Source of the DNA: Bacteroidia bacterium
GTDB lineage: Bacteria; Bacteroidota; Bacteroidia; Bacteroidales; GCA-2748055
Direction of reading: 5' to 3'
Assembly: GCA_030596245.1 (NCBI GenBank)
Contig: JAUVKN010000099.1
Location: 1 to 12,110 of the forward strand
Length of the DNA: 12,110 nucleotides
How positions within the stretch are numbered: the first letter of the stretch is position 1; each line of letters opens with the position of its first letter. Under the pieces are notes generated by a model. It ran no database searches, was not told where the DNA came from, and saw only the letters and a program-made list of their open reading frames with translations. The position numbers and the translations under genes are program-made. Of the stretch, positions 1 through 7,314 are shown piece by piece.

Positions 1-1065
1 CAGAAATATCATATTTGCAATTCCAACCACCCAGGCAGCCCGTTCAGCTCTTTCCGGTTTACCTGCACCCAGGTTCTGTCCCACCAGGGTGGCGGCGGCA
101 TTGGCCATTCCCCATGAAGGAAGTATCACAAACATCAATAACCTGATGGCGATGGTATACCCTGCTACCACCTCTTCACCCAGACTGGTCACCACCCATA
201 CAAGGAATATCCATGAGGATGTGGCAATGAAATACTGACCAATGGCTCCCAGTGATAGCTTCACCAGTTTAGCAACCTCGCTCATCCTGACAACAATTTG
301 CTGAGCCTTGATTTTCACCCTGTGGTTGCCTTTTCCCAAAAGGTAAAGCTGGTAGATCACCGCTATACCCCTTCCAATGTTGGTGGCCACAGCTGCCCCT
401 TTGATTCCCATTTCAGGAAATGGACCAACACCAAATATGAGCAGTGGATCAAGGATAATGTTCAATATATTGGCAAACCAGAGGACCCTCATGGAGATGG
501 CTGCATCACCGCTGCTTCGGAAAACAGCGTTGATGATAAACAACAGCATAATAACCACGTTCCCTCCAAGCATGATGGTGGGATACATATACCCCATCTC
601 GATGGTACTTTCTGAGGCCCCCATCAGCCTGAGAAGGTCTTTCGCGTAGAAAATACCTATGGCAGAGAACAACAAAGAAGCAATGATTCCTGCAAAGATA
701 GCCTGTACCGCTGCAACGGAAGCCTCTTCAGGACGTTTCTCCCCGATTCGTCTGGATACCAGAGCAGTGGTACCCACGCTTAGCCCGATACCGACCGTAT
801 AAATAATAGTCATCAATGATTCGGTGATACCCACAGTGGCCACAGCTTCTGCTCCCAGCCGGGCAACAAAGAATATATCCACCAGCGCAAATATCGATTC
901 CATGATCATCTCCAGTACCATGGGGATACTCAGTAAAATAATAGCCTTGCTTAAGGGAATCTGTGTAAAATCACGTTCCGAACCACCAATGGCTTCGCGT
1001 AAATCCTGAAAAAACTCACGAATGAATGGTTTAGAAAACCTTGATCTGATACTTATATGTGACAT
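1..1065 (-). CDS. MATE family efflux transporter (C-terminus cut by window edge)
   Basis: This inner-membrane multidrug/toxin exporter would use a Na+ or H+ gradient to expel organic cations or drugs. The 355 visible codons run open to base 1, so the last ~100 residues (about three or four helices of a usual 440-470) lie outside the window. The protein is mostly hydrophobic helices after a ~38-residue N-terminal tail. The first half-repeat shows VGTTALVSRRIGEK at residues 97-110, followed by NIILDPLLIFG (202-212) and the GIKGAAVAT turn (220-228). The second half-repeat has ATLVGQNLGAGKPE (325-338). These are classic MATE signatures (family knowledge). The ATG at 1063-1065 is the first in frame after an AT-rich leader and has no Shine-Dalgarno sequence. 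A 177-bp gap with a promoter and a stem-loop separates it from the upstream YghO-like gene, so it is probably transcribed on its own. The substrate cannot be predicted. Confidence 0.93.
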   Translation of the reverse strand, partial: MSHISIRSRFSKPFIREFFQDLREAIGGSERDFTQIPLSKAIILLSIPMVLEMIMESIFALVDIFFVARLGAEAVATVGITESLMTIIYTVGIGLSVGTTALVSRRIGEKRPEEASVAAVQAIFAGIIASLLFSAIGIFYAKDLLRLMGASESTIEMGYMYPTIMLGGNVVIMLLFIINAVFRSSGDAAISMRVLWFANILNIILDPLLIFGVGPFPEMGIKGAAVATNIGRGIAVIYQLYLLGKGNHRVKIKAQQIVVRMSEVAKLVKLSLGAIGQYFIATSSWIFLVWVVTSLGEEVVAGYTIAIRLLMFVILPSWGMANAAATLVGQNLGAGKPERAERAAWVVGIANMIFL

Positions 1066-1100
1066 TGATTTGAGAATTATTGGTTAGAAAAGTGAATAGA

Positions 1101-1141
1101 GTGACGGACCCGCTTTAAAAGGAGAGCGGGTTGCAGGTCAC
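1101..1141 (-). promoter_or_regulatory. Two-tier stem-loop in the MATE 5' leader
   Basis: On either strand GTGAC (1101-1105) pairs with GTCAC (1137-1141). Inside it ACCCGCT (1108-1114) pairs perfectly with AGCGGGT (1125-1131) around a 10-base loop, with small asymmetric internal loops between the two helices. It lies between the predicted transcription start (about 1180) and the MATE start codon, so it would be in the 5' untranslated RNA. On the minus strand no U-run follows it directly, so it is not a standard intrinsic terminator for the upstream gene. I do not recognise a known riboswitch class. A regulatory or stabilising RNA element is inferred, not shown. Confidence 0.45.
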
Positions 1142-1185
1142 GGTCATATTTCCAATAATCCTCATCTTTTCCGAATTACAAGTAC

Positions 1186-1217
1186 CAAAAATAGATGCTT
1201 CTTCAATAAAATCAAAA
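1186..1217 (-). promoter_or_regulatory. Bacteroidota-type sigma promoter for the MATE gene
   Basis: Reading the minus strand, TTTTG (1213-1217) is followed after 19 bases by TATTTTTG (1186-1193). This fits the Bacteroidetes primary-sigma consensus TTTG-N19/21-TAnnTTTG (established knowledge) with no mismatch. Transcription would start near 1180, giving a 5' leader of about 115 nt before the MATE ATG at 1065. It sits just after the stop codon of the YghO-like gene (1243), so the MATE gene can be expressed independently of the genes upstream. Confidence 0.6.
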
Positions 1218-1242
1218 TAAATTCCAGGGAATTAACGAATTG

Positions 1243-2430
1243 TTAACCACATTCGGTCTCAGTCAGCTGTTTGATTCGCTCAGCAGCCTCCTTTTCTGTG
1301 ACTTTTTGAATTGATTTCCCAAACACGCGGTAGGTTTTATATACCTCCCCTCCCATATACTCCATTTGGGCCCTCACCTTGCTGTTTGTCTCCATCTCCA
1401 GGTGACTATCGATATACTCCAATTTCTGTTTCCGGGCCGATGTCAGCATGGCCGATCCCAGGATGGTGTCCACACCCCTGTTCTGATAATCAGGATGGAC
1501 GGCCCCCAGCAGGAGGTTCAGCTGTTTGGAACGACGCCCTGAAAGCAGGATCTGAATGATTCCGATGGGCAAGAGGTATCCCCTTGATTGTTTGATGCCT
1601 TTGCTGATATCGGGCATACCGATCACAAATGCAATTAGCTCATTTCGCTCATTCACAACCGCCTTGATAAGACGGGGATCCATGATCAGCAGATACCGGT
1701 TGGCAAAATCGTCCATCTCCTCCAGGGTGAAGGGCATGAATCCATAAATGTCGGTGAAGGTGTCGTTAATTAGTGTGAAAATGGGTCTGATCCATGGCCT
1801 CAGGTCCTTGCGCCGGGTAAACTCCAGCAGTTTAATCCCCGGATTGTTTCGCTCAGCCCTGTCAGCGACTTTCTGGTACATCTCAGGGGTCTTCTCAGGG
1901 ATCCGGATCTTATAGACCACCAGGTCGATCTCCTTTTTATAACCCAGGGCTTCCAGGTGTCCGATTACAAATTCGTAATTACAGTGGGTTGCGATAGCAA
2001 TTGTTTCGTCAAATCCACTGATGAGGTATCCCTGGGGATCTTTATCAGAGAACGCCAGGGGGCCCACCAGCTTATCCATGCCTTTGATCCTGGCCCACCC
2101 CTCCACATGCTGAAGCAGTACCTGCATCACCTCCCTGTCATCCCAGGTTTCCAGATAATTGAACCGTGCATTTTTCTCCCTGTGCAGTTCGTTGTATTTG
2201 TAGTTGATCACCCCCATGATCCGGCCAACTACCTTTTTGTCCCTGTAAGCCAGGAGCATGATCACATCACTGTACTCAAAGGATTTGTTTTTCTCCGAAT
2301 TAAAAAACTCCCAATCATCCGAATAGAGTGGAGGGATCCAGTTCTTATGCCCCTTATGAATTTTAGCAGGTAGATGAATGAATTTTCGCAAATCCTGTTT
2401 GCTACAAACAGGTTGAACTATAATACCCAT
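1243..2430 (-). CDS. YghO-like GNAT-fold protein of unknown substrate
   Basis: Residue numbers refer to this 395-aa start. The protein resembles the YghO family, large GNAT-fold proteins widespread in Bacteroidota whose substrate is, to my knowledge, not established. Visible hallmarks are PLAFSDKDPQG at about 124-134, a C-terminal acyl-CoA-binding-like loop HPDYQNRG at 312-319, and the ETN...EYMGG block at about 347-361 followed by Y..YRVFGK. The N-terminal part contains a GNAT-like strand pair (VIMLLAYRDKKVVGRIMG). The frame continues 11 codons upstream to a TTG at 2461-2463. I prefer the ATG at 2428-2430, which starts MGIIVQPV, because the extension (SSRTITKTAF) looks unlike the family start. 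It lies 54 bp downstream of the SSAT-like acetyltransferase gene, suggesting co-transcription. Family assignment is from recalled motifs; cytoplasmic location is inferred from the lack of a signal peptide or membrane helix. Confidence 0.75.
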   Translation of the reverse strand: MGIIVQPVCSKQDLRKFIHLPAKIHKGHKNWIPPLYSDDWEFFNSEKNKSFEYSDVIMLLAYRDKKVVGRIMGVINYKYNELHREKNARFNYLETWDDREVMQVLLQHVEGWARIKGMDKLVGPLAFSDKDPQGYLISGFDETIAIATHCNYEFVIGHLEALGYKKEIDLVVYKIRIPEKTPEMYQKVADRAERNNPGIKLLEFTRRKDLRPWIRPIFTLINDTFTDIYGFMPFTLEEMDDFANRYLLIMDPRLIKAVVNERNELIAFVIGMPDISKGIKQSRGYLLPIGIIQILLSGRRSKQLNLLLGAVHPDYQNRGVDTILGSAMLTSARKQKLEYIDSHLEMETNSKVRAQMEYMGGEVYKTYRVFGKSIQKVTEKEAAERIKQLTETECG

Positions 2431-2484
2431 GAAGGCAGTTTTAGTGATAGTTCGGGATGACAAAATAGAGTTTTTCCCCGGAAA

Positions 2485-2988
2485 TTAAAATTGTGCAGCA
2501 AGACCGCTAAGTGCATCACCGGCAACACGGTTCACTAACCATTCTTTCATGATCCTGGTCCCCAAAGACTTATAGAACTCAATAGCAGGTTCATTCCAAT
2601 CCAGGACCGCCCATTCAAGCCTTCCGCAATCCTTCTCCACCGCAATTTTTGCAAGATAGGCGAGCAATACCTTGCCAAAACCTTTCCCGCGGTACTCTTC
2701 GAGCACGTAAAGATCCTCCAGGTAGATTCCCGGTTTGGCAAGGAAGGTTGAGAAATTATAGAAGTAGAGCGCAAAACCCACGGGGATCTCCTGGTAATAC
2801 CCGATGACCACTTCAGCCACTTTCTCCTCTCCGAAAAGATATTTTTCCAGTTTCTCCTCTGTGGCAACTACTTCATGGGATAATTTTTCATATTCGGCCA
2901 GCCTCTTTATAAAATCGAGTACGGTGGGGATATCACCTCTCTGAGCCTTCCTGATTTGAAATCCTTCAATTTTTGTCTCTGTATTCAT
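2485..2988 (-). CDS. GNAT N-acetyltransferase, SSAT (diamine/thialysine) type
   Basis: A 167-aa cytoplasmic enzyme of normal length for the spermidine/spermine-N1-acetyltransferase branch of GNATs, which moves acetyl from acetyl-CoA to a primary amine such as a polyamine or thialysine. Evidence: an N-terminal IRKAQRGDI start of the fold (12-20), the YFYNFSTF strand (75-82), GIYLEDLYV (87-95) leading into the acetyl-CoA pyrophosphate loop RGKGFGK (100-106; R-x-x-G-x-G), and WNEPAIEFYKSLG (131-143), whose Tyr139 is the usual general-acid position. Together these match SSAT1/SSAT2-like proteins better than ribosomal-protein or antibiotic acetyltransferases (family knowledge). The substrate itself is not readable from sequence. 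It starts at ATG 2986-2988 with no Shine-Dalgarno sequence, 65 bp after the stop of the SGNH esterase gene and 54 bp before the YghO-like gene. Confidence 0.88.
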   Translation of the reverse strand: MNTETKIEGFQIRKAQRGDIPTVLDFIKRLAEYEKLSHEVVATEEKLEKYLFGEEKVAEVVIGYYQEIPVGFALYFYNFSTFLAKPGIYLEDLYVLEEYRGKGFGKVLLAYLAKIAVEKDCGRLEWAVLDWNEPAIEFYKSLGTRIMKEWLVNRVAGDALSGLAAQF

Positions 2989-3053
2989 TGATTATTACGA
3001 ATTATCGTAGGTTGGAATGTAGGTGGGATGATCCAGAAAATATTGTCTTCCCC

Positions 3054-3764
3054 CTAAGGCAATATCTTTTTCTCCTGCAGGGTCTGTTTGATCCTTGTTG
3101 CCCAAAGATCGTAACCATCCCTGTTCAGGTGCAGCATGTCTCTCCTGAAGTATGTCGAATCGGGCAGTCCCTCCTGATTGGTATACACATCAAAAGTCGG
3201 GATGAAATAGAGATCTGCACTCTTTTCACAATAGTTTTTGATAAGTGCATTGGCCTGCCTGATCTTATCACTTACATGCCAGCGGCTGGGGGTAGGTGTT
3301 ATTTCGATCCAGAAAAGAGGTGTATCCGGATTACGTTCCCTGACCTGTTTTACCAGGGTTTTAAACAGTTGCAGGACCTCCTTTGGTGTCCTGTCATAAT
3401 CACTACCTGAGATATCATTGGCCACAAAAACAAGGATGGCCTTAAACTGTTGCAGTTTGATAATCCGATCGGCATAATGGTTATAATCGGACATTTTAGC
3501 TCCTCCATACCCTCTCTGCATTACTTGAAATGGCCCCAGATCCCTTTGGATACTATCCCAGAGGCGTACACTTGAACTGCCTGTCACCAGCAAGGTATTC
3601 GCATCTGAAAACTCCACTGCATTCAGAGAATCAAAAACATGAATAGAAGGTTCCCAGTCGAGAACCCCTTCAGCATTAATATATCTTGAAACCGGATGAC
3701 AGGATCCGAATAGTGCCAGCAATATCACCAGCACCCCAAAAACAGACCGACTTTTCATATGCAT
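3054..3764 (-). CDS. SGNH/GDSL-family esterase lipoprotein
   Basis: A 236-aa hydrolase, probably a carbohydrate esterase or acyl-esterase anchored to the envelope. The N-terminus has a charged start, a hydrophobic stretch (8-20) and a lipobox-like FGSC with Cys22, so signal peptidase II processing is likely. SGNH blocks are visible: block I GSSSVRLW (62-69; nucleophile Ser64 by alignment to GDS), block II RGYGG (85-89), block III VANDIS (114-119, Asn116), and block V RDMLHLN (208-214, catalytic Asp209 and His212). The full set of catalytic positions is present. The usual GEND or GxND of block III reads AND here. The start is ATG 3762-3764; a second ATG at 3756-3758 giving MKSRSV is equally possible. 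It follows the aldo/keto reductase gene by 62 bp. Bond specificity is unknown; neighbouring GH95 suggests, but does not prove, a role in deacylating glycans. Confidence 0.87.
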   Translation of the reverse strand: MHMKSRSVFGVLVILLALFGSCHPVSRYINAEGVLDWEPSIHVFDSLNAVEFSDANTLLVTGSSSVRLWDSIQRDLGPFQVMQRGYGGAKMSDYNHYADRIIKLQQFKAILVFVANDISGSDYDRTPKEVLQLFKTLVKQVRERNPDTPLFWIEITPTPSRWHVSDKIRQANALIKNYCEKSADLYFIPTFDVYTNQEGLPDSTYFRRDMLHLNRDGYDLWATRIKQTLQEKKILP

Positions 3765-3826
3765 TGAAGGAGTGATTTAATTTTCACCCAAATTAAATAA
3801 ATATTTTTTCGTTCCGATGGGGGCAC

Positions 3827-4813
3827 CTACCAAAGATGATGGACCAGTTCCCTGATTCGTCCATCATAGATTTTCGAAACCGATGCCATCTGCGCTACCG
3901 TGAAAGCAGGCTCACTGGCAGCACCTATGTTGGAGGTAAGTTGCCGCTCACTGGAAGCTCCCGGGATTACACAGCTCACTTCATCAAACATCAGAACCCA
4001 TCTGAGCGCCACGGGAGCCAGATTTTCCCTGCCGGGAAATAGCTCCCTGATCTCCTCTACAGCTTCCAAACCGGTTCGATAATCCACTCCTGAGAATGTT
4101 TCACCTTTATCAAACATCGCTCCGTTGCGGTTAAAATGCCGGTGGTCCGCCTTCCCAAAGGTGGTCTCTTTTGAATAGAGGCCGGTCAGCATACCACTGG
4201 CCAGGGGTACCCTGACAATGATGCCAATATTTCTCTTTGCAGCTTCAGGAAAAAACTGCTCTACCGGCTTATGCCTGAACATATTGAATATGATCTGAAC
4301 CGTAGTCACGTTGTCAAATTGAATGGCCTGCAGCGCTTCATCCACCTCTTCCACACTCACACCCATGTGTTGAATCTTTCCCTCCTCCTTCAGCCTGTCA
4401 AACAATCCGAATATTTCCGGCCTTTTATATACTTCAGTAGGCGGACAGTGCAACTGAATCAGATCAAGAGTTTCCAGTCCCGAATTCTTCAGGCTATCCT
4501 CCACAAATTTACGCAGGGCCTCTGTAGTGTAGTTCTGGTTATTGTGAGGAGTAAGCTTTCGTCCACATTTGGTGGCCACATAGATCCGCTCTGAGCGGCT
4601 CCTGACCACCTGACCTACCATCTTCTCACTCAATCCATCCCCATACACATCGGCTGTATCGATGAAATTTATTCCATCGTCAATTGCTTTGTGTAAAATG
4701 GCCTCGGCATTGGCCTCATTAAATGGTTCTCCCCATCGGCCACCCACCTGCCAGGTACCCAGACTCACCTCCGATACTTCAATTCCTGTTTTACCTAATT
4801 TTCTCTTTTTCAT
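3827..4813 (-). CDS. Cytoplasmic aldo/keto reductase
   Basis: A 328-aa NAD(P)H-dependent oxidoreductase with the (beta/alpha)8 barrel of the AKR superfamily, reducing carbonyls or oxidising sugar alcohols. The full catalytic tetrad is visible: Asp52 and Tyr57 in IDTADVYG (51-58), Lys82 in VATKCG (79-84), and His122 in LIQLHCP (118-124). The N-terminal MKKRKLGKTGIEVSEVSLGTW is the standard AKR opening, and the C-terminal VIPGASSERQL matches the cofactor-phosphate-binding segment. There is no signal peptide, so it is cytoplasmic. It resembles the L-galactose-dehydrogenase/YghZ/general-stress AKR grouping in style, but the substrate is not identifiable. It starts at ATG 4811-4813, only 12 bp after the stop of the GH95 gene, making translational or transcriptional coupling with the fucosidase likely. 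A sugar substrate would fit that pairing but is inference. Confidence 0.93.
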   Translation of the reverse strand: MKKRKLGKTGIEVSEVSLGTWQVGGRWGEPFNEANAEAILHKAIDDGINFIDTADVYGDGLSEKMVGQVVRSRSERIYVATKCGRKLTPHNNQNYTTEALRKFVEDSLKNSGLETLDLIQLHCPPTEVYKRPEIFGLFDRLKEEGKIQHMGVSVEEVDEALQAIQFDNVTTVQIIFNMFRHKPVEQFFPEAAKRNIGIIVRVPLASGMLTGLYSKETTFGKADHRHFNRNGAMFDKGETFSGVDYRTGLEAVEEIRELFPGRENLAPVALRWVLMFDEVSCVIPGASSERQLTSNIGAASEPAFTVAQMASVSKIYDGRIRELVHHLW

Positions 4814-4821
4814 AATGTTAG

Positions 4822-4888
4822 TTGACTATTTGACTTTTGGCATTCGACTATTGACTTTTTTGACTTTCGACTCTTTGACTTTCAACTT
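4822..4888. repeat. Degenerate short tandem repeat (TTGACTWT-like units)
   Basis: On the plus strand this stretch is a run of imperfect 6-9 base units built on TTGACT or TCGACT, such as TTGACTTTT, TTGACTTTC and TTCGACTA; the core GAC (GTC on the minus strand) occurs seven times. It encodes the last ~19 residues of the GH95 protein, including its stop codon, and ends just before the start codon of the downstream reductase gene. I recall similar GACTTT-type runs in gaps of Bacteroidota genomes, but that is memory, not a search. Replication slippage is the likely origin. Confidence 0.6.
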
Positions 4889-7285
4889 GTTCCCGGCCCG
4901 GCCTTCCAGTTCGAGCAGCTCCTTGTTCATCCGAATCCGAATAGTCCCATTTCCATCCGGAATGATCTCAGCTCTCTTTACCCGGTTATCTTCCCACCAA
5001 ATATTGACGGTATAGCCACCCCTGGCCCTTAATCCGGTTATGGATCCTCTGTGCCAGTTGGAAGGAAGCGCTGGTAAGAGGTGGATCTCTCCGTCGTGGC
5101 TTTGCAAAAGCATCTCTGCAATCCCGGCTGTCCCTCCAAAATTCCCATCAATCTGGAACGGTGGATGTGCATCCAGCAGGTTTGGGAAAGTCCCTCCACC
5201 CCGGTACTCTATCTGCCCTGAAGGGTGGTAGTACCGCAATAAGGTTTTGATGGCATCAAAAGCCATCTCTCCATCCAGGAGTCTGGCCCACAAGGAGATC
5301 TTCCATGCAATGGACCAACCAGTACCCTCATTGGTGCGCAACTCAAGTGAGCGTTTCACTGCGTCTGAAAGCCGGGGCGAACTTTTCAAAGTTATGCTCT
5401 TCCCCGGATAGAATGCGAAAAGATGGGAAACATGACGGTGCCTGGGCTCCACATCCTCCCAGTCGTGGTACCACTCTTGCAAATTCCCCTTTTCTCCGAC
5501 CCTGTAAGGGAGTATTTTACCCATGGTCTCCTCCACTTCCTTTCTGAAAAGTTCATCATTTCCCAGTACCCGCGATGCCTCAGCCACATCCTGGAGGATC
5601 TCCCGGATCATGGCCAGATCCGATGCAGCTCCGTAAGCGGTGGCACCCCTGTAACCATCACTGCTGATGAATCGATTCTCAGGAGATGTGGAAGGAGCTG
5701 TTAACAGGAAACTCTCTTTGTCTTCCACCAGAATATCCATGCAAAAGATAGCTGCTCCCTTCATCAACGGATAAGCGAAATCCCGCAGAAAAGCTGTATC
5801 CCGGGTGAAATCAAAATGCTCCCAGAGGTGTGTGGCCAGCCAGGCGCCTCCCATGGACCAATTGGCCCACTGGGGATTTCCCTCTCCAAAATCCCCTACC
5901 GGGTTGGTCATGGCCCAGAGATCCGTATTGTGATGGCAACACCAGCCTCCGGCATTATAAAATGACTTTGCAGTCACCTCACCAGTTTTTGCCAGGTTCT
6001 CAATGAATTCCAAAAGAGGCTTATGCATCTCAGGCAGATTGGTCATCTCTGCGGGCCAATAATTCATCTCCACATTAATGTTCGATGTGTAGTTGCTTGA
6101 CCAGGGAGGACGGACGTGTTCATTCCAGATACCCTGCAGGTTGGCAGGTACCGCCGGTGTCCGGGAAGAGCTGATCATCAGATATCTTCCAAACTGGAAA
6201 TAGAGTGCCACAAGATCCAGGTCTGACTGGTCATCAATAAAATGCTTCAACCGCTCGGGTGTGGTAATCTGAGTATTATCTCCCGTTCCCAGCTCCAACG
6301 ATACCCGGTCAAAGTAATTCCTGAAATCTTCCAGGTGCACCCTCATCAGGTTGCTGTAAGAGATCCCTGCCACCGCATTAATTTGCTTCCTGGCCCGGGC
6401 AACCTCATCCTTGCCCTGTGTGGCCGGATCCTTGTCGAATCCGTTAAAACTTGTTTCGACTGCAACCACGATCACTACTTCGGTGGCATCCTCAACCGTA
6501 AGCTCCCCGCCTTCACTCCTGAAAACCCCATCGGTCTCCTGCACTTTGATCATCACACTAAAACGCATACCTCTCCCTTCCTCAAAGACTACATCATCCG
6601 GGATGTTGCCCCTGTAATTGGGCTCGCAATGCACCGGTGCATTTCCTGCCAACAGGAGGCGGTCACCCTCACTTGATGTATTAAATTCCAGCTTACTGGA
6701 ACCTTTAATCTTAAATGAAAGCTTGTTTTTACCATTTGCCTCCAGACGAATGATTACCAGCTGATCGGGATGGGATACAAACATCTCCCTGCGGTAATTG
6801 GTTCCGCCCAGGTCGAAAGAAACAACCGAAAGCGCATTTCTGATATCAAGTTCCCTCAGGTAGTTTTCTGCTTCACCTTCAAGGTCAAAATTAATCCATA
6901 GGTCCCCCAGTGGAGCAAAGGATTCTGAGAATTTCCCCTGCATTTTCCTCACCAATTGATCAGCAAGTGCGTAGTCCTCACGGAACAGGGCTTCCCTGAC
7001 AGCTGGCAGATGGGTATATGCCTCAGGATTCATGTGGGGATTCACAGGCTCTCCGCTCCAGAAAGATGCTTCATTAAGCATAATTCGCTCTTTATGGATA
7101 CCTCCGAATATCGTAGCCCCGATACGACCATTCCCCATGGGGAACGCTTCCTCAAACAAGGATGCTTCTGAATCCATTCGAATTATCCGATCAGAAGAGC
7201 TGTCATTAATCCTAGTAAAGAGATAGATACAACCAGACAATATAAATGAAACTAATACCAGAATAATAAGAATTAGCCTTTTCAT
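4826..7285 (-). CDS. GH95 alpha-L-fucosidase, lipoprotein
   Basis: Numbers refer to an 819-aa product. It would hydrolyse alpha-1,2-linked L-fucose (some GH95 members take L-galactose) by the inverting mechanism. An N-terminal hydrophobic stretch ends in a lipobox LSGC (16-19), so Cys19 is probably lipidated. Next comes the GH95 beta domain beginning FPMGNGRIGA (48-57) and IMLNEASFWSGEP (68-80), then the (alpha/alpha)6 catalytic barrel with NINVEMNYWPAEM (402-414), STSPEN (532-537) and PPFQIDGNFGG (708-718). By alignment to the Bifidobacterium AfcA enzyme, Asn402 and Asn404 plus Asp713 are the water-activating set and Glu536 the acid, so the active site looks intact. The frame extends to a TTG at 7294; I chose ATG 7283-7285, which keeps a compact lipoprotein signal. 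The last ~19 residues (KVKESKVKKVNSRMPKVK region) are encoded by a short tandem repeat and look appended. No SusC/SusD genes are in the window. Confidence 0.93.
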   Translation of the reverse strand: MKRLILIILVLVSFILSGCIYLFTRINDSSSDRIIRMDSEASLFEEAFPMGNGRIGATIFGGIHKERIMLNEASFWSGEPVNPHMNPEAYTHLPAVREALFREDYALADQLVRKMQGKFSESFAPLGDLWINFDLEGEAENYLRELDIRNALSVVSFDLGGTNYRREMFVSHPDQLVIIRLEANGKNKLSFKIKGSSKLEFNTSSEGDRLLLAGNAPVHCEPNYRGNIPDDVVFEEGRGMRFSVMIKVQETDGVFRSEGGELTVEDATEVVIVVAVETSFNGFDKDPATQGKDEVARARKQINAVAGISYSNLMRVHLEDFRNYFDRVSLELGTGDNTQITTPERLKHFIDDQSDLDLVALYFQFGRYLMISSSRTPAVPANLQGIWNEHVRPPWSSNYTSNINVEMNYWPAEMTNLPEMHKPLLEFIENLAKTGEVTAKSFYNAGGWCCHHNTDLWAMTNPVGDFGEGNPQWANWSMGGAWLATHLWEHFDFTRDTAFLRDFAYPLMKGAAIFCMDILVEDKESFLLTAPSTSPENRFISSDGYRGATAYGAASDLAMIREILQDVAEASRVLGNDELFRKEVEETMGKILPYRVGEKGNLQEWYHDWEDVEPRHRHVSHLFAFYPGKSITLKSSPRLSDAVKRSLELRTNEGTGWSIAWKISLWARLLDGEMAFDAIKTLLRYYHPSGQIEYRGGGTFPNLLDAHPPFQIDGNFGGTAGIAEMLLQSHDGEIHLLPALPSNWHRGSITGLRARGGYTVNIWWEDNRVKRAEIIPDGNGTIRIRMNKELLELEGRAGNKLKVKESKVKKVNSRMPKVK

Positions 7286-7291
7286 CAACTT

Positions 7292-7299
7292 CAAATTTA
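7292..7299 (-). promoter_or_regulatory. Possible -7 element just before the GH95 gene
   Basis: On the minus strand TAAATTTG (7292-7299) matches the Bacteroidota -7 consensus TAnnTTTG exactly and ends six bases before the GH95 ATG, so a transcript from it would be nearly leaderless. I find no good TTTG at the expected 19-21 base upstream distance, and the region is AT-rich, so a chance match is quite possible. Confidence 0.22.
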
Positions 7300-7314
7300 G
7301 AGTTATGATAATTA

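Noticed and set aside
1957..2373. Plus-strand open frames of 60-150 codons opposite the minus-strand genes (for example 1957-2373, 6242-6676, 8592-9050)
   Set aside because: All lie antisense to genes with clear families, show no domain signatures and have compositions expected of shadow frames.
2431..2463. TTG start adding 11 residues to the YghO-like protein
   Set aside because: The ATG at 2428-2430 gives a more typical N-terminus; TTG starts without a Shine-Dalgarno sequence are unlikely here.
4826..7285. A polysaccharide utilisation locus around GH95
   Set aside because: No SusC, SusD, hybrid sensor or further glycosidase gene is present in the window.
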